The notes under the pieces were generated by a model that searched no databases, was not told the DNA's origin, and saw only the letters and a program-made list of their open reading frames with translations. Source: Streptomyces hygroscopicus (GTDB taxonomy: Bacteria > Actinomycetota > Actinomycetes > Streptomycetales > Streptomycetaceae). Taken from it: a stretch of 64,000 nt of DNA. Below, in pieces: positions 29,864 through 38,734 of the stretch; the stretch's first letter is position 1, and every line of letters begins with the position of its first letter. The stretch is from NCBI GenBank assembly GCA_002021875.1, contig CP018627.1, forward strand, positions 2,914,001 through 2,978,000. Reading direction: 5' to 3'. Both the position numbers and the translations under genes were made by a program.

Positions 29864-29977
29864 GCGGATCGCGTGCCTTCCGCCTCTCCTACCCGGCCCA
29901 GCGCCTCGCCCGGGAGGGCCTGTTCCTCGTCGTCCAGGGGCAGACTCACGCATTTGTACGATCACACAAGTGCATGA

Positions 29978-29993
29978 GTGCATGGGTATGCAC
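29978..29993. promoter_or_regulatory. Inverted repeat upstream of the CDF exporter, possible metal-regulator site
   Basis: GTGCAT-GGGT-ATGCAC is a perfect 6-4-6 inverted repeat 69 bases in front of the exporter start, with further GTGCATG copies just upstream (29970-29983). Sites of this kind are typical for SmtB/ArsR-type or other metal sensors, but no regulator gene is adjacent. Function is inferred from place only. Confidence 0.4.
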
Positions 29994-30061
29994 ATAATGG
30001 AGTCAGGGGCCACCTCGACACCCCTCCTCCTGCGGCGACACTCCTGGAAGGTGAGCCACAC

Positions 30062-31240
30062 GTGAAGGCCCATGAGCACTCCCATCCCCCTGCCCCAGCA
30101 CACGTTCATGCGGAAGCCCAGGCATCGGCTCACGCCCATGGGCGCAAACATGACCACGGGCACAAGCACGACAATGGACACCCGCATGACCATGGACACG
30201 GTCACGGTCATGAGCACGGACCCGACCATGGGCATGGACACGGCCGAAGCCGCTGGTCGCGCTGGAAGCACCAGATCACCCATGTGGTGAAACCCCACTC
30301 GCACGAGGCGGCGGACAAGGTCGACTCCGCCATGGAGTCCTCGGCCGAGGGCATGCGCGCCCTGTGGCTCTCCCTCGCCATCCTGGGCGTCACCGCGGTC
30401 TTCCAGACCGTGGTCGTCCTGGTGTCCGGATCGGTGGCGCTGCTGGGTGACACCATCCACAACTTCGCCGACGCGATGACCGCGCTTCCGCTCGGGGTCG
30501 CGTTCGTCCTCGGGCGGCGCGCGGCGAACCGCAAGTTCACCTACGGATACGGCCGCGCCGAGGACCTGGCCGGGATCGTCATCGTCCTCACGATCGCCGC
30601 CTCGGCGGCCGTGGCCGCCTACGAGGCCATCGACCGGCTGCTGAATCCGCGCGACATCTCCCATCTGGGGATCGTGGCCATCGCGGCGGTCGTCGGGTTC
30701 ATCGGCAACGAATGGGTGGCCCGCTACCGCATCAACGTCGGGCGCAAGATCGGCTCCGCAGCGCTGGTCGCCGACGGGCTGCACGCCCGCACCGACGGAT
30801 TCACGTCCCTTGCCGTGCTGTTGGGCGCCGGTGGTGCCGCGCTCGGGTGGCGGCTGGCCGACCCGATCGTCGGCCTGCTCATCACGGCCGCGATCCTTCT
30901 CGTCCTCAAGGACGCGGCACGCGAGGTCTTCCGTCGCCTGATGGACTCCGTCGACCCGGCGCTCATCGACACGGGCGAGGCCGCGATCCGCGAGGCCCCG
31001 GGCGTGCTGAGCGTGACGGAGCTGCGGATGCGCTGGATCGGGCACAGGCTGCGCGCCGAGGCCACGGTCGAGGTGGACGGCGGCCTGAGCGTGCAGGAGG
31101 CCCACGCCGTCGCAGTCGAAGTGGAACACGCGCTGATCCACGCGGTGCCACGGCTGACGGCCGCCATGGTGCACACCGACCCGGTCATCGGACCGGACAT
31201 GGACGATCCGCATCTCAAGCTGGCGCCTCATCTGACATGA
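30062..31240 (+). CDS. Cation diffusion facilitator (CDF) metal exporter with His-rich N-terminus
   Basis: A 392-residue CzcD/ZitB-like transporter. The first 85 residues are a His/Asp/Gly-rich metal-binding tail (more than 25 His). About six membrane segments follow; the metal site is formed by GDTIHNFADAM in TM2 and ADGLHARTDGFTSL in TM5 (HxxxD in each). A cytoplasmic ferredoxin-like domain with VLSVTELRMRWIGHRLRAEATVEVDG closes the protein. It exports Zn2+ or a related divalent metal by proton exchange. GTG 30062 is chosen over GTG 29978 because GGAAGGTGAG precedes it and the earlier start lies in the inverted repeat. It has its own terminator downstream. Confidence 0.9.
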   Translation: MKAHEHSHPPAPAHVHAEAQASAHAHGRKHDHGHKHDNGHPHDHGHGHGHEHGPDHGHGHGRSRWSRWKHQITHVVKPHSHEAADKVDSAMESSAEGMRALWLSLAILGVTAVFQTVVVLVSGSVALLGDTIHNFADAMTALPLGVAFVLGRRAANRKFTYGYGRAEDLAGIVIVLTIAASAAVAAYEAIDRLLNPRDISHLGIVAIAAVVGFIGNEWVARYRINVGRKIGSAALVADGLHARTDGFTSLAVLLGAGGAALGWRLADPIVGLLITAAILLVLKDAAREVFRRLMDSVDPALIDTGEAAIREAPGVLSVTELRMRWIGHRLRAEATVEVDGGLSVQEAHAVAVEVEHALIHAVPRLTAAMVHTDPVIGPDMDDPHLKLAPHLT

Positions 31241-31243
31241 GAC

Positions 31244-31279
31244 CGGGCGGCCCCGGCCCGCCCCGCCGGGGCCGCCCGT
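31244..31279 (+). terminator. Rho-independent-type hairpin after the CDF gene
   Basis: CGGGCGGCCCCGGC, a 7-base loop, then the complementary GCCGGGGCCGCCCG form a perfect 14-base GC stem, starting 3 bases after the stop codon. There is no U tract, which is normal for Streptomyces terminators. Confidence 0.8.
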
Positions 31280-31561
31280 CCAGGCAATATCCAGACCAAT
31301 CGGCGTGACGGTCCTGGATATATTCGGCATGCCTTTTTACTGGCCACTCCGGCTGCTCACGCCATTACGGCCCTGACGAACGGGTGACCTGACGGCAATA
31401 GGTTGTTTACAAAATATCGTCGACAACGTATCGACAGCGCCATCATCGCCTCTTACCTTCGTCAACCAAGCGCCACCTCCCCGATTCCGGCCCTCCCCCG
31501 CCGCGCCGACTCCCCCGGCGACTGGGAACTCCCAGTAGCTCCGATCGGACCAGTGAGATTC
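31280..31561. other. Intergenic region before the ABC operon with two possible operators
   Basis: No gene is visible here. An imperfect inverted repeat (AATATCCAGACC at 31286-31297 and GGTCCTGGATATATT at 31310-31324) and a short palindrome TTGTTTACAA (31403-31412) stand out as AT-rich islands. The second resembles the TnGT-ACnA half-sites of FadR-type GntR regulators, though with a 2-base spacer. The GntR gene inside the following operon is a candidate binder. The promoter of the nine-gene operon must lie here. Confidence 0.4.
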
Positions 31562-33094
31562 ATGAAAAAACCGCGCTTGGCTCTTGTACTGACGGCAACG
31601 ACCCTGACTCTCTCGGCTTGCGGAATGGGCGGCCAGACCTCCGGTGGTGCGGGCACCGCCGGAACTCGGAGCATCGTCATAGACGAGCCCTTCGCCCCCG
31701 CCGCCAACTGGTCCCTGGAGACGGATGACGCCTTCGTCCTCACCAAGGCCGGCTGCCTGGAAACCCTGGTGAGGTACGAAACGAGTGGCGCGATCAAGCC
31801 GATGCTCGCCACGTCCTGGACGCAGACCACCCCGACCACCTGGGACATCAAGCTCCGCCGGGGCGTGACGTTCCAGGACGGCACCCCGCTGGACGCGAAG
31901 GCCGTCGTGGGAGCCCTGAAGCAGGCGCTCGCCGCGAAGACGCCCGCGCCCGGCTTCTCGCCCAAGACGATCGACGGGGTCACGGCGGTGGGTGGTTCGA
32001 CGGTCCGGATGACCACCCCCGGCCCGGACGCCCTCCTGCCGTACCGTCTCGCCTCTCCCAACACCGGAATTCTTGCCCCGAAGGCGTACTCCGGAACGTC
32101 CACCAACCCCAAGGGAACGTGCACCGGCCCCTTCCGGATCACCAAGGAAATTCCCCAGCAGGCGATTCAGCTGAAGCGCAACTCCTCGTACTGGGGAGGA
32201 TCGGTGAAACTGGCCTCCGCCGAGGTGCGGTTCATTGCCGACGCCGCCAAACGCGCCACCCAGGTGCAGACCGGCGAGGCTCAGATATCCAGAAAGCTCT
32301 CCGTGCCGAGCGTCCAGGATCTCAAGGGAAACGGCACGGTCACCGTACGGACCGAACAGCTTCCCCGGACCACGGAGCTCGTCCTCAACAATAAGAAGGC
32401 ACCGTTCAGCAACGAAAAGGTGCGGCAGGCTTTCCGGGCAGCGATCGACACCAAGGCGATCACCAGCGCCGTGTACCAGGGAGCCGGGCGGCCGGCCGTC
32501 GGCCCGTTCGCCCCCGGTGAGCCCTGGACACCTGAGGGGGCGGCGCCGGTCAAGGCCGATCCGGCCAAGGCCAAGGCCCTGCTCACCGAGGCGGGCGTCG
32601 CACCCTCCGCCATCAAAGTGCAGCTCATCGCCTACAACGAGGGGTCAGGATTCTCCGATCTCGCCGCCGTCATCCAACAGGAGCTCAAAGCCATCGGTGT
32701 GAAGGCGACCATCCGGACCGGCGACTACGCCTCGGTGGAACCGGACCTCCTCTCGGGCGGCTTCCAGGCCGCACTGCTCTCCCGCAACCACCTCGGTGAC
32801 ATGCCCGACCCGGCCGGCTACCTGACCGCCGACTACACCTGCAAGGGGAACTACAACCTCTCGCACTACTGCGACCCGAAGACCGACGCCCTCATCCAGA
32901 AGGCCGCGGCCACCAAGGACGCCAAGGCCCGCTATGCCGACTACGCCAAGGTCGCCGCCCGCCTCCAGGCCGACGCGGTAGACGTCTTCCTCGCCCACGA
33001 GACCGAGTCCGTCGCCGTGGCCTCCGGGGTCAAGGGCTTCGCCGTCCACCCGTACTACACCCTCACCGCGGACCTGACTCTCAACACGAAATGA
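31562..33094 (+). CDS. ABC transporter substrate-binding lipoprotein (family 5)
   Basis: A 510-residue solute-binding protein of the DppA/OppA/NikA family. The signal is MKKPRLALVLTATTLTLSAC with lipobox LSAC, so it is anchored outside the membrane. Family blocks are WDIKLRRGVTFQDGTPLDAKAVV, the central TSTNPKGTCTGPFRITKE, and FSNEKVRQAFRAAIDTKAI. It captures a peptide, opine or related amine for import by the two permeases and two ATPases encoded downstream. The ATG at 31562 starts the signal peptide; an earlier in-frame start would add 53 implausible residues. It opens the operon. Confidence 0.9.
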   Translation: MKKPRLALVLTATTLTLSACGMGGQTSGGAGTAGTRSIVIDEPFAPAANWSLETDDAFVLTKAGCLETLVRYETSGAIKPMLATSWTQTTPTTWDIKLRRGVTFQDGTPLDAKAVVGALKQALAAKTPAPGFSPKTIDGVTAVGGSTVRMTTPGPDALLPYRLASPNTGILAPKAYSGTSTNPKGTCTGPFRITKEIPQQAIQLKRNSSYWGGSVKLASAEVRFIADAAKRATQVQTGEAQISRKLSVPSVQDLKGNGTVTVRTEQLPRTTELVLNNKKAPFSNEKVRQAFRAAIDTKAITSAVYQGAGRPAVGPFAPGEPWTPEGAAPVKADPAKAKALLTEAGVAPSAIKVQLIAYNEGSGFSDLAAVIQQELKAIGVKATIRTGDYASVEPDLLSGGFQAALLSRNHLGDMPDPAGYLTADYTCKGNYNLSHYCDPKTDALIQKAAATKDAKARYADYAKVAARLQADAVDVFLAHETESVAVASGVKGFAVHPYYTLTADLTLNTK

Positions 33095-33141
33095 CCCCGG
33101 CACGCACCCACCGCACCCACCGCGCACAGAAGGAGTACGTC

Positions 33142-33810
33142 GTGATCGACTTCCGGCCCAAGTACATCACCTTCGACTGCTACGGCACCCTCACCGCCTT
33201 CGGGATGTCCGCGCTCACCCGTCAACTGTTCGCCGACCGCATCGCCGCCGACCGGATGGAGGACTTCCTCGACGACTTCGAGGCGTACCGCATCGACGAG
33301 GTGCTGGGCGCCTACCAGCTCTACCCCGACGTCATCAAGAACGCCCTGAAGCGGGCCTGCGCCCTGTGGGGCGTGGAGTACCGCGACACGGACGGCGAGG
33401 CGATCGTCGCCGCCGTGCCCTCCTGGGGCCCGCACCCGGACGTGCCGGACGCGCTGCGCACCCTCGCCGAGAGCTATCCGCTGGTCATCCTCTCCAACGC
33501 CGCCAACGACCAGATCGGCGGCAACGTCGAGAAGCTGGGCGCCCCGTTCCACGCCGTCTACACGGCCGAGCACGCCCGTGCGTACAAGCCGCGCCTGCAG
33601 GCGTTCGAGTACATGCTGGAGCAGCTCGGGTGCGGACCCGGCGAGATCCTGCACGTGTCCTCGAGCCTGCGCTACGACCTGATCCCGGCCCACGATCTGC
33701 GGATCCCCAACAAGGTCTACGTCAACCGGGGATACGAGCCGAGCGTGCCGTACTACGGCTACCACGAGGTCTCGGTCCTGTCCGAGCTGCCCGCGCTACT
33801 CGGGCTGTGA
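33142..33810 (+). CDS. HAD-superfamily enzyme, type II haloacid-dehalogenase-like
   Basis: A 222-residue protein. The nucleophile motif is ITFDCYGTLT, motif II LSNAAND, the Lys motif AYKPRL, and the last motif HVSSSLRYDLIPA, all typical of L-2-haloacid dehalogenase-like proteins. True dehalogenation is only one option; many members are phosphatases or have unknown substrates. GTG 33142 is chosen for AAGGAG 6 bases upstream; an ATG at 33091 overlapping the previous gene would add 17 residues. The stop overlaps a possible GTG start of the oxidase. Operon context points to breakdown of the imported compound. Confidence 0.82.
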   Translation: MIDFRPKYITFDCYGTLTAFGMSALTRQLFADRIAADRMEDFLDDFEAYRIDEVLGAYQLYPDVIKNALKRACALWGVEYRDTDGEAIVAAVPSWGPHPDVPDALRTLAESYPLVILSNAANDQIGGNVEKLGAPFHAVYTAEHARAYKPRLQAFEYMLEQLGCGPGEILHVSSSLRYDLIPAHDLRIPNKVYVNRGYEPSVPYYGYHEVSVLSELPALLGL

Positions 33811-33815
33811 GCGCC

Positions 33816-35093
33816 ATGAAGACCGTTCCGTACTGGCTGGACACGGCCCCGGCCGGTCCCGACCGCAGCGCGGTGGAGATCGACGGCCGCACCGATGTGG
33901 CGATCGTGGGCGCCGGGCTGACCGGGCTGTCCGCCGCCCTCCACCTCGCCCGCAAAGGCACCCAGGTCACCGTCCTGGAGCAGGAGACGGTGGGCTGGGG
34001 AGCCTCGGGGCGCAACGGCGGCATGTGCACCACGGGGCTGGCCATCGGCTTCCTCACCGCCGTGGAGCGCTACGGCCTCCCGACCGCCAAGGCGGCCTAC
34101 CTGGCGTACAACGAAGCGATCGACACCGTTGAGAGGCTGGTGGACGAGGAGGCCATCGACTGCGACTTCTCCCGTACCGGAAAGCTCAACCTCGCCGCCA
34201 AGCCCGCACACTACGAGCGTCTCGCCCGCACCCATGAGGCGCTCGCCGAACTGATCGGCTACAAGACACAGTTGATCCCCAAGCGGGACATCAGGTCCGA
34301 GATCGGATCCGACCACTACCACGGCGCGATGGCCGACCCTCAGGGCGCCGGACTGCATGTGGGCAAGTTCGTCCGCGGGCTCGCCGAGGCCGCCGCGAAT
34401 CTGGGGGTGCGAATCCATGAGAAGGCCCCGGTGACCAAGACGCGCCGGATCGGCGGCACGGTGCACGATCTGACCACCCCGGTCGGCACCTTGCGCGCGG
34501 ACAACGTGCTGGTCGCCACGAGCGGCTACACCGGCTCCCCGTTCCCCTGGCTGCGCAACCGCATCGTCCCGGTCGGCAGCTTCATCATCGTCACCGAACC
34601 GCTGCGGCAGGAGGTGGTCGACGAGCTGATGCCCACCCGCCGGATGGCCTCCGACTCCAAGAACATCCTCTACTACTTCCGCATCACCCCGGACAACCGG
34701 CTGCTGTTCGGCGGGCGGGCCCGCTTCGCGATGTCCAATCCGCAGTCCGACGCCAAGAGCGGACGCATTCTGCGCAAGGGCATGCTCTCGGTGTTCCCGC
34801 AGCTCGACGGCGTGCGCATCGACTACCTCTGGGGCGGCCTGGTCGACATCAGCCTCGATCAGATGGTCCACTCCGGCGACCGGGACGGGCTGTACTACTC
34901 CGTCGGCTACTCCGGCCACGGAGTCCAGATGGCCACGCACATGGGCAAGCAGATGGCCGAGGTCATCGACGGCAGGCCCGAGGCGAACCTCTGGCGGGGG
35001 ATGAAGTTCCCCCGGGTGCCCGGACACTTCGGACCGCCGTGGTTCCTGCCGTTCGCCGGGGCCTACTACCGGGCCCTGGACGTCATCAAGTAG
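33816..35093 (+). CDS. FAD-dependent amine/amino-acid oxidoreductase (DAO family, PuuB/OrdL-like)
   Basis: A 425-residue flavoprotein. The FAD site is VAIVGAGLTGLSAALHLARKG, followed by VGWGASGRNGGMCTTG as in gamma-glutamylputrescine oxidase (PuuB) and sarcosine-oxidase-like enzymes; YSVGYSGHGVQMATHMGK near the end closes the FAD domain. It should oxidise a C-N bond of the imported substrate to an imine, giving an aldehyde that the operon's aldehyde dehydrogenase can oxidise. The start could be GTG 33807 (overlapping the previous stop) or ATG 33816; neither has a strong ribosome binding site, and I list the ATG. Confidence 0.87.
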   Translation: MKTVPYWLDTAPAGPDRSAVEIDGRTDVAIVGAGLTGLSAALHLARKGTQVTVLEQETVGWGASGRNGGMCTTGLAIGFLTAVERYGLPTAKAAYLAYNEAIDTVERLVDEEAIDCDFSRTGKLNLAAKPAHYERLARTHEALAELIGYKTQLIPKRDIRSEIGSDHYHGAMADPQGAGLHVGKFVRGLAEAAANLGVRIHEKAPVTKTRRIGGTVHDLTTPVGTLRADNVLVATSGYTGSPFPWLRNRIVPVGSFIIVTEPLRQEVVDELMPTRRMASDSKNILYYFRITPDNRLLFGGRARFAMSNPQSDAKSGRILRKGMLSVFPQLDGVRIDYLWGGLVDISLDQMVHSGDRDGLYYSVGYSGHGVQMATHMGKQMAEVIDGRPEANLWRGMKFPRVPGHFGPPWFLPFAGAYYRALDVIK

Positions 35094-35137
35094 CCCGCCG
35101 CCCACTCGCCGGAAGAGCCCGGAAGGAGGAATGAACG

Positions 35138-36085
35138 ATGGTCAGATTCGCCGTGCGGCGGCTTCTGGTGCTGCTGATCACCCTGCTCGCCGTATCAGCC
35201 GCCACCTTCGCCATCCCGTACGCCTCGGGCGGCGACCCCGTCCGGACGATCCTGCGGTCCAGGGTCTCCGATCAGGCCCTCGACCCCTCGGCGCTCGCGG
35301 CCCTGCGCTCCGATCTGGGGCTCGACCGGCCGATCCTGGTGCAGTATCTGAGCTGGCTCGGCCGGGCGGCACACGGGGACTTCGGATTGTCCTTCACCAG
35401 CCGCACGCCGGTCGACCAGCTGCTGGGCAGCGCGATGGGGGTGTCCGGCACGCTCGCCGTCATCGCCATCGGGCTGGCCTTCCTCGCGGCCCTGCCCCTG
35501 GGCACCCTCGCCGCGATGCGGCCGGGGAAGCGGCTGGACAACGGGGTGACGGTGCTGACGCAGAGCTTCGTCGCCGTCCCCGAATACTGGCTGGCCCCCG
35601 TCCTGGTCCTGGTCTTCTCCCGCTACCTCGGCTGGCTGCCGTCCGCCGGATGGCGGGACCCCACCTCGATCGTCCTGCCGGCGGTCGTCCTGGCGCTGCG
35701 GCCGATGGCCTACTTCGCCCAGGTCACCCGGGCCGCGATGAGCGATGTCCTGGCGTCGCCGTACATGACCGCCGCCCGCAGCCGGGGACTGAGCGGACGT
35801 CAGGCCATGCTGCGGCACGGGCTGCGCAACGCCCTGCTGCCGGTGATGACGCTGTTCTCCCTGTGGTTCGCGGGGCTGCTCGGCGGATCGGTGGTCGTGG
35901 AGGTCATCTTCGCCATCCCCGGAATGGGACGGCTCGTCTACAACGCCGTGGTCAACCACGACATCCCGCTGATCCAGGGCGGGATCCTGAGCATCGTGGC
36001 GCTGGCGGTCCTCATCACCACCGCCACCGACTTTCTCTACGCACTGATCAACCCGGCCGTGAGGGTACGCGATGGCGCTGTCTAG
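35138..36085 (+). CDS. ABC transporter permease (DppB/OppB type)
   Basis: A 315-residue inner-membrane permease. It starts MVRFAVRRLLVLLITLLAVSAATFAI, has six predicted membrane segments, the DppB-type GLDRPILVQYLSWL region, and the cytoplasmic EAA-like loop ASPYMTAARSRGLSGRQAMLRHGLRNALLP that contacts the ATPase. It forms the channel with the next permease, which it overlaps by 14 bases. GGAAGGAGG lies ahead of the ATG. Substrate class follows the binding protein (peptides, opines, nickel chelates or amines). Confidence 0.92.
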   Translation: MVRFAVRRLLVLLITLLAVSAATFAIPYASGGDPVRTILRSRVSDQALDPSALAALRSDLGLDRPILVQYLSWLGRAAHGDFGLSFTSRTPVDQLLGSAMGVSGTLAVIAIGLAFLAALPLGTLAAMRPGKRLDNGVTVLTQSFVAVPEYWLAPVLVLVFSRYLGWLPSAGWRDPTSIVLPAVVLALRPMAYFAQVTRAAMSDVLASPYMTAARSRGLSGRQAMLRHGLRNALLPVMTLFSLWFAGLLGGSVVVEVIFAIPGMGRLVYNAVVNHDIPLIQGGILSIVALAVLITTATDFLYALINPAVRVRDGAV

Positions 36086-36977
36086 CTCTCTTCCGCGCAG
36101 TCCGGTCGCCCGCACCGTGACCCGGCGCCTCGCGCGCTGGACCGCCACCTCCCTGCGCGCCTTCTCCGGCCGGCACTGGACGTTGCGCGCCGGCGCCCTC
36201 GTCCTGGCCCTGGTGCTGGTGACCCTGCTGCTCACGCCATGGATCGCCCCCTTCGACCCGGCGCATCAGGACCTCACCCGGCGGCTGGCCGGGCCCAGCG
36301 CCCAGCACTGGCTCGGCACCGACCAGCTGGGGCGGGACGTGCTCAGCCGGCTGATGTACGGCGGACGCTTCTCGGTCTCCATCGCGGCGGTCACCCTGCT
36401 GCTCTCCGCCGTCGCGGGCACGGTGATCGGGGCCTTCAGCGCACGGCGCGGCGGGCTCCTGGACGAGGTGGTCATGCGCACCACCGATCTGCTGATCGCC
36501 ATCCCCGACGTGGTCGTGGCGCTGTTCCTCATCGCGTCCTTCGGCACCGGCTACGGCATGCTGATCGCGGCCCTGACGATCGTGGGCTGGACCCCCTTCG
36601 CCCGGCTGATGCGCGGCCTCGCCCTGGAGATCAACAGCCGGGAGTACATCGAGGCCGCGGAGGCACTCGGCTGCTCCAAGACCTTCATCGTCTTCCGCCA
36701 CGTCATCCCCAACGCACTGCGGCCCATGCTCTCCCTGGGCTTCCTGCGGTTCGGGCACAAGCTCATCACCGTAGGAGGACTGTCCTACCTGGGGCTGGGC
36801 GTCCAGCCGCCCGACTCCGACTGGGGCGCCATGCTGCTGGACGCCCAGCCCTATATGCAGCGCGTCCCGCTGCTCGTGCTCGCGCCCGGCGCCGCGATCT
36901 TCCTTACCGCGCTGAGCGTCACCCTGATCGGCCATGGCATGGAACTCAAACGCGAGAGGAGGACGGATGCCTCATGA
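36072..36977 (+). CDS. ABC transporter permease (DppC/OppC type)
   Basis: A 301-residue permease partner. After a cytoplasmic N-terminus and the first membrane helix (LVLALVLVTLLLTPWIAPFDP) it carries HWLGTDQLGRDVLSRLMYGGRFS, the hallmark of OppC/DppC proteins, and the EAA loop EYIEAAEALGCSKTFIVFRHVIPNALRP. It overlaps DppB-like gene upstream by 14 bases and the GntR gene downstream by 11, so all are translated together. Confidence 0.92.
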   Translation: MALSSSLPRSPVARTVTRRLARWTATSLRAFSGRHWTLRAGALVLALVLVTLLLTPWIAPFDPAHQDLTRRLAGPSAQHWLGTDQLGRDVLSRLMYGGRFSVSIAAVTLLLSAVAGTVIGAFSARRGGLLDEVVMRTTDLLIAIPDVVVALFLIASFGTGYGMLIAALTIVGWTPFARLMRGLALEINSREYIEAAEALGCSKTFIVFRHVIPNALRPMLSLGFLRFGHKLITVGGLSYLGLGVQPPDSDWGAMLLDAQPYMQRVPLLVLAPGAAIFLTALSVTLIGHGMELKRERRTDAS

Positions 36978-37662
36978 CGCCGCGTCGGCGGCACTGTCAT
37001 CGGCCCAGGTCAGCCGCCGTACCCTCGCCGCACAGGTGGTGGAGCGGATCCGGTCCGAACTCCTCACCGGCGCCTTCCCGCCCGGCTCCCAGCTCGGCGA
37101 GGCCGAACTCGCCGAATCCCTGGGGGTCAGTCGCGGCCCGGTGCGCGAAGCCCTCGCCCGGCTGGTCCACGAAGGACTGCTGCTGAGCGTTCCCCACCGC
37201 GGGGTCTTCGTACCGCTGCTCGGCGAGGCCGACGTCCTCGACATCTACTACGCCAGGGAAGCGCTCGAGGCCGCCGCCGTCCGCCGCGTCATCACCTCGC
37301 CCACACCGCCCGGCCTGCTGCCCGCCCTCGACGAGACGGTGGACGAGCTGGCCCGTGCCTCCCGGGTGGGCGACTGGTCGAAGGTGGCCGACCTCGATGT
37401 GCGGTTCCACTCCCTGGTGATCGAGGCGGCCGGCAGTCCACGCCTCCGCCGCATGTTCGACACCGTAATCGCCGAAACCCGGCTGTGCCTCAACCTCCAA
37501 GCCGATGCCGACCCCGCACGGCTCGACCTCCTGGACGAACACCGGGAACTGGCCCGATTGATCGCGGGCGACGATGTCGACGCGGCGCTGGCCACCCTCA
37601 CCCAGCACTTCGAAGAAGCCACCGTGACCGTGCGGAAGCGCCTGCGCGCGGTCCGCCGCTGA
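36967..37662 (+). CDS. GntR-family regulator (FadR/FCD subfamily)
   Basis: A 231-residue regulator embedded inside the transport operon. Residues 15-80 are the winged helix (VVERIRSELLTGAFPPGSQLGEAELAESLGVSRGPVREALARLVHEGLL). Residues 90-225 are an FCD helical domain that binds carboxylate ligands through a metal: the pattern DVRFHSLVIEAAGS and the late DEHRELARLIAGDD supply Asp/His ligands. It probably senses the imported substrate or its acid product and represses the operon it is part of. A GGAGGA ribosome binding site precedes ATG 36967. Confidence 0.9.
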   Translation: MPHDAASAALSSAQVSRRTLAAQVVERIRSELLTGAFPPGSQLGEAELAESLGVSRGPVREALARLVHEGLLLSVPHRGVFVPLLGEADVLDIYYAREALEAAAVRRVITSPTPPGLLPALDETVDELARASRVGDWSKVADLDVRFHSLVIEAAGSPRLRRMFDTVIAETRLCLNLQADADPARLDLLDEHRELARLIAGDDVDAALATLTQHFEEATVTVRKRLRAVRR

Positions 37663-37675
37663 AGGGAACCGGAAC

Positions 37676-38734
37676 ATGCGTCTGCGCCACCGTCCGCCTC
37701 CGGGCCCCGGCACCATCCTCGACACCGCGCTCGACGTCCGGGGTCTGCGGGTGGAGTTCGCCGGGACCGACACCGCCTCGGCCACGCCTGCCGTCGACGG
37801 ACTCGATCTGACCGTCCGGCGTGGCGAGATCGTCGCCCTGGTCGGAGAGTCCGGCTCCGGCAAGACCCTCACGGCGCTCAGTGTCATGGGGTTGCTTCCG
37901 CCCGGTGCCCGGATCACCGGCGGCCACATCACCCTCGGCGAGGACGACCTGGCCTCCCTGCCGCGAAAACGCATGGACCGCATCCGCGGGCACCGGATGG
38001 CGATGCTCTTCCAGCAGCCCAAGGCCATGCTGGATCCCACGGCCACTGTGCGCAGCCAAGTGGCCGAACCCCTGTGGCTGCATCAGGGCCTCAGCCGCCA
38101 CCAGGCGCGGACGCGGGTCGTGGAACTCCTGCGCGACGTCGGCATCCCCGAACCCGAGCGCCGGGCCTCGGCCTACGCCCATCAGCTCTCCGGGGGCATG
38201 GCGCAGCGCGTGATGATCGCGGCCGCCCTGGCCGGGGAGCCAGGACTGCTGATCGCCGATGAGCCGACGACCGCGCTCGACGCCACCGTCCAGGCCCAGA
38301 TCCTGCGGCTGCTCCGCCACAAGCAGCGGGAATCCGGCATGTCCGTGCTGCTCATCACGCACGACCTCACCATCGTCACCTCGATCGCCGATCGTGTCGC
38401 CGTCATGTATGCCGGACGTGTGGTGGAGGAGGGTTCCGTGCGCGAGGTCTTCGACGCGCCCGAGCACCCGTACACCCGCGCCCTGCTGAAGGCGTCGCTG
38501 CTGCAGTCGGAGGAGGGCAAGCTCTTCTCGATCCCCGGCAGCGCGGCTCAGTCCCGCGGCCTGGACCACGGGTGCCGGTTCCAGCCTCGATGTCCGCTCG
38601 CCCTGACCCTCGGCATCACCGGGGAGTGTTCGGGCGCCGAGCCTCCTCTGCACACCTGCGGCGGTGAACACCGCTGCCGGTGCTGGGCGTCCAAGCCCGG
38701 TACCGAGCGCGTCGGCGAGGCGGTGGGCGTATGA
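37676..38734 (+). CDS. ABC transporter ATP-binding protein (DppD/OppD type)
   Basis: A 352-residue ATPase. Walker A is GESGSGKT, the Q-loop is [10 protein letters not shown], the signature is LSGGMAQRV, Walker B is [12 protein letters not shown], with the switch His in LLITHDL. The C-terminal oligopeptide-type extension contains cysteines ([20 protein letters not shown]) that in DppD/OppD homologues may hold an iron-sulfur cluster. It energises import with the paired ATPase; the stop overlaps the next start (ATGA). Confidence 0.93.
   Translation: MRLRHRPPPGPGTILDTALDVRGLRVEFAGTDTASATPAVDGLDLTVRRGEIVALVGESGSGKTLTALSVMGLLPPGARITGGHITLGEDDLASLPRKRMDRIRGHRMAMLFQQPKAMLDPTATVRSQVAEPLWLHQGLSRHQARTRVVELLRDVGIPEPERRASAYAHQLSGGMAQRVMIAAALAGEPGLLIADEPTTALDATVQAQILRLLRHKQRESGMSVLLITHDLTIVTSIADRVAVMYAGRVVEEGSVREVFDAPEHPYTRALLKASLLQSEEGKLFSIPGSAAQSRGLDHGCRFQPRCPLALTLGITGECSGAEPPLHTCGGEHRCRCWASKPGTERVGEAVGV

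Noticed and set aside
30062..30330. The His-rich repeat region as a separate small metal-binding protein
   Set aside because: It is in frame with the CDF transporter without a stop, and such His-rich tails are common in CDF proteins.
33142..33810. A halogenated-metabolite pathway based on the dehalogenase-like gene
   Set aside because: The motifs are shared with many non-dehalogenating HAD proteins, and no halogenase is present.
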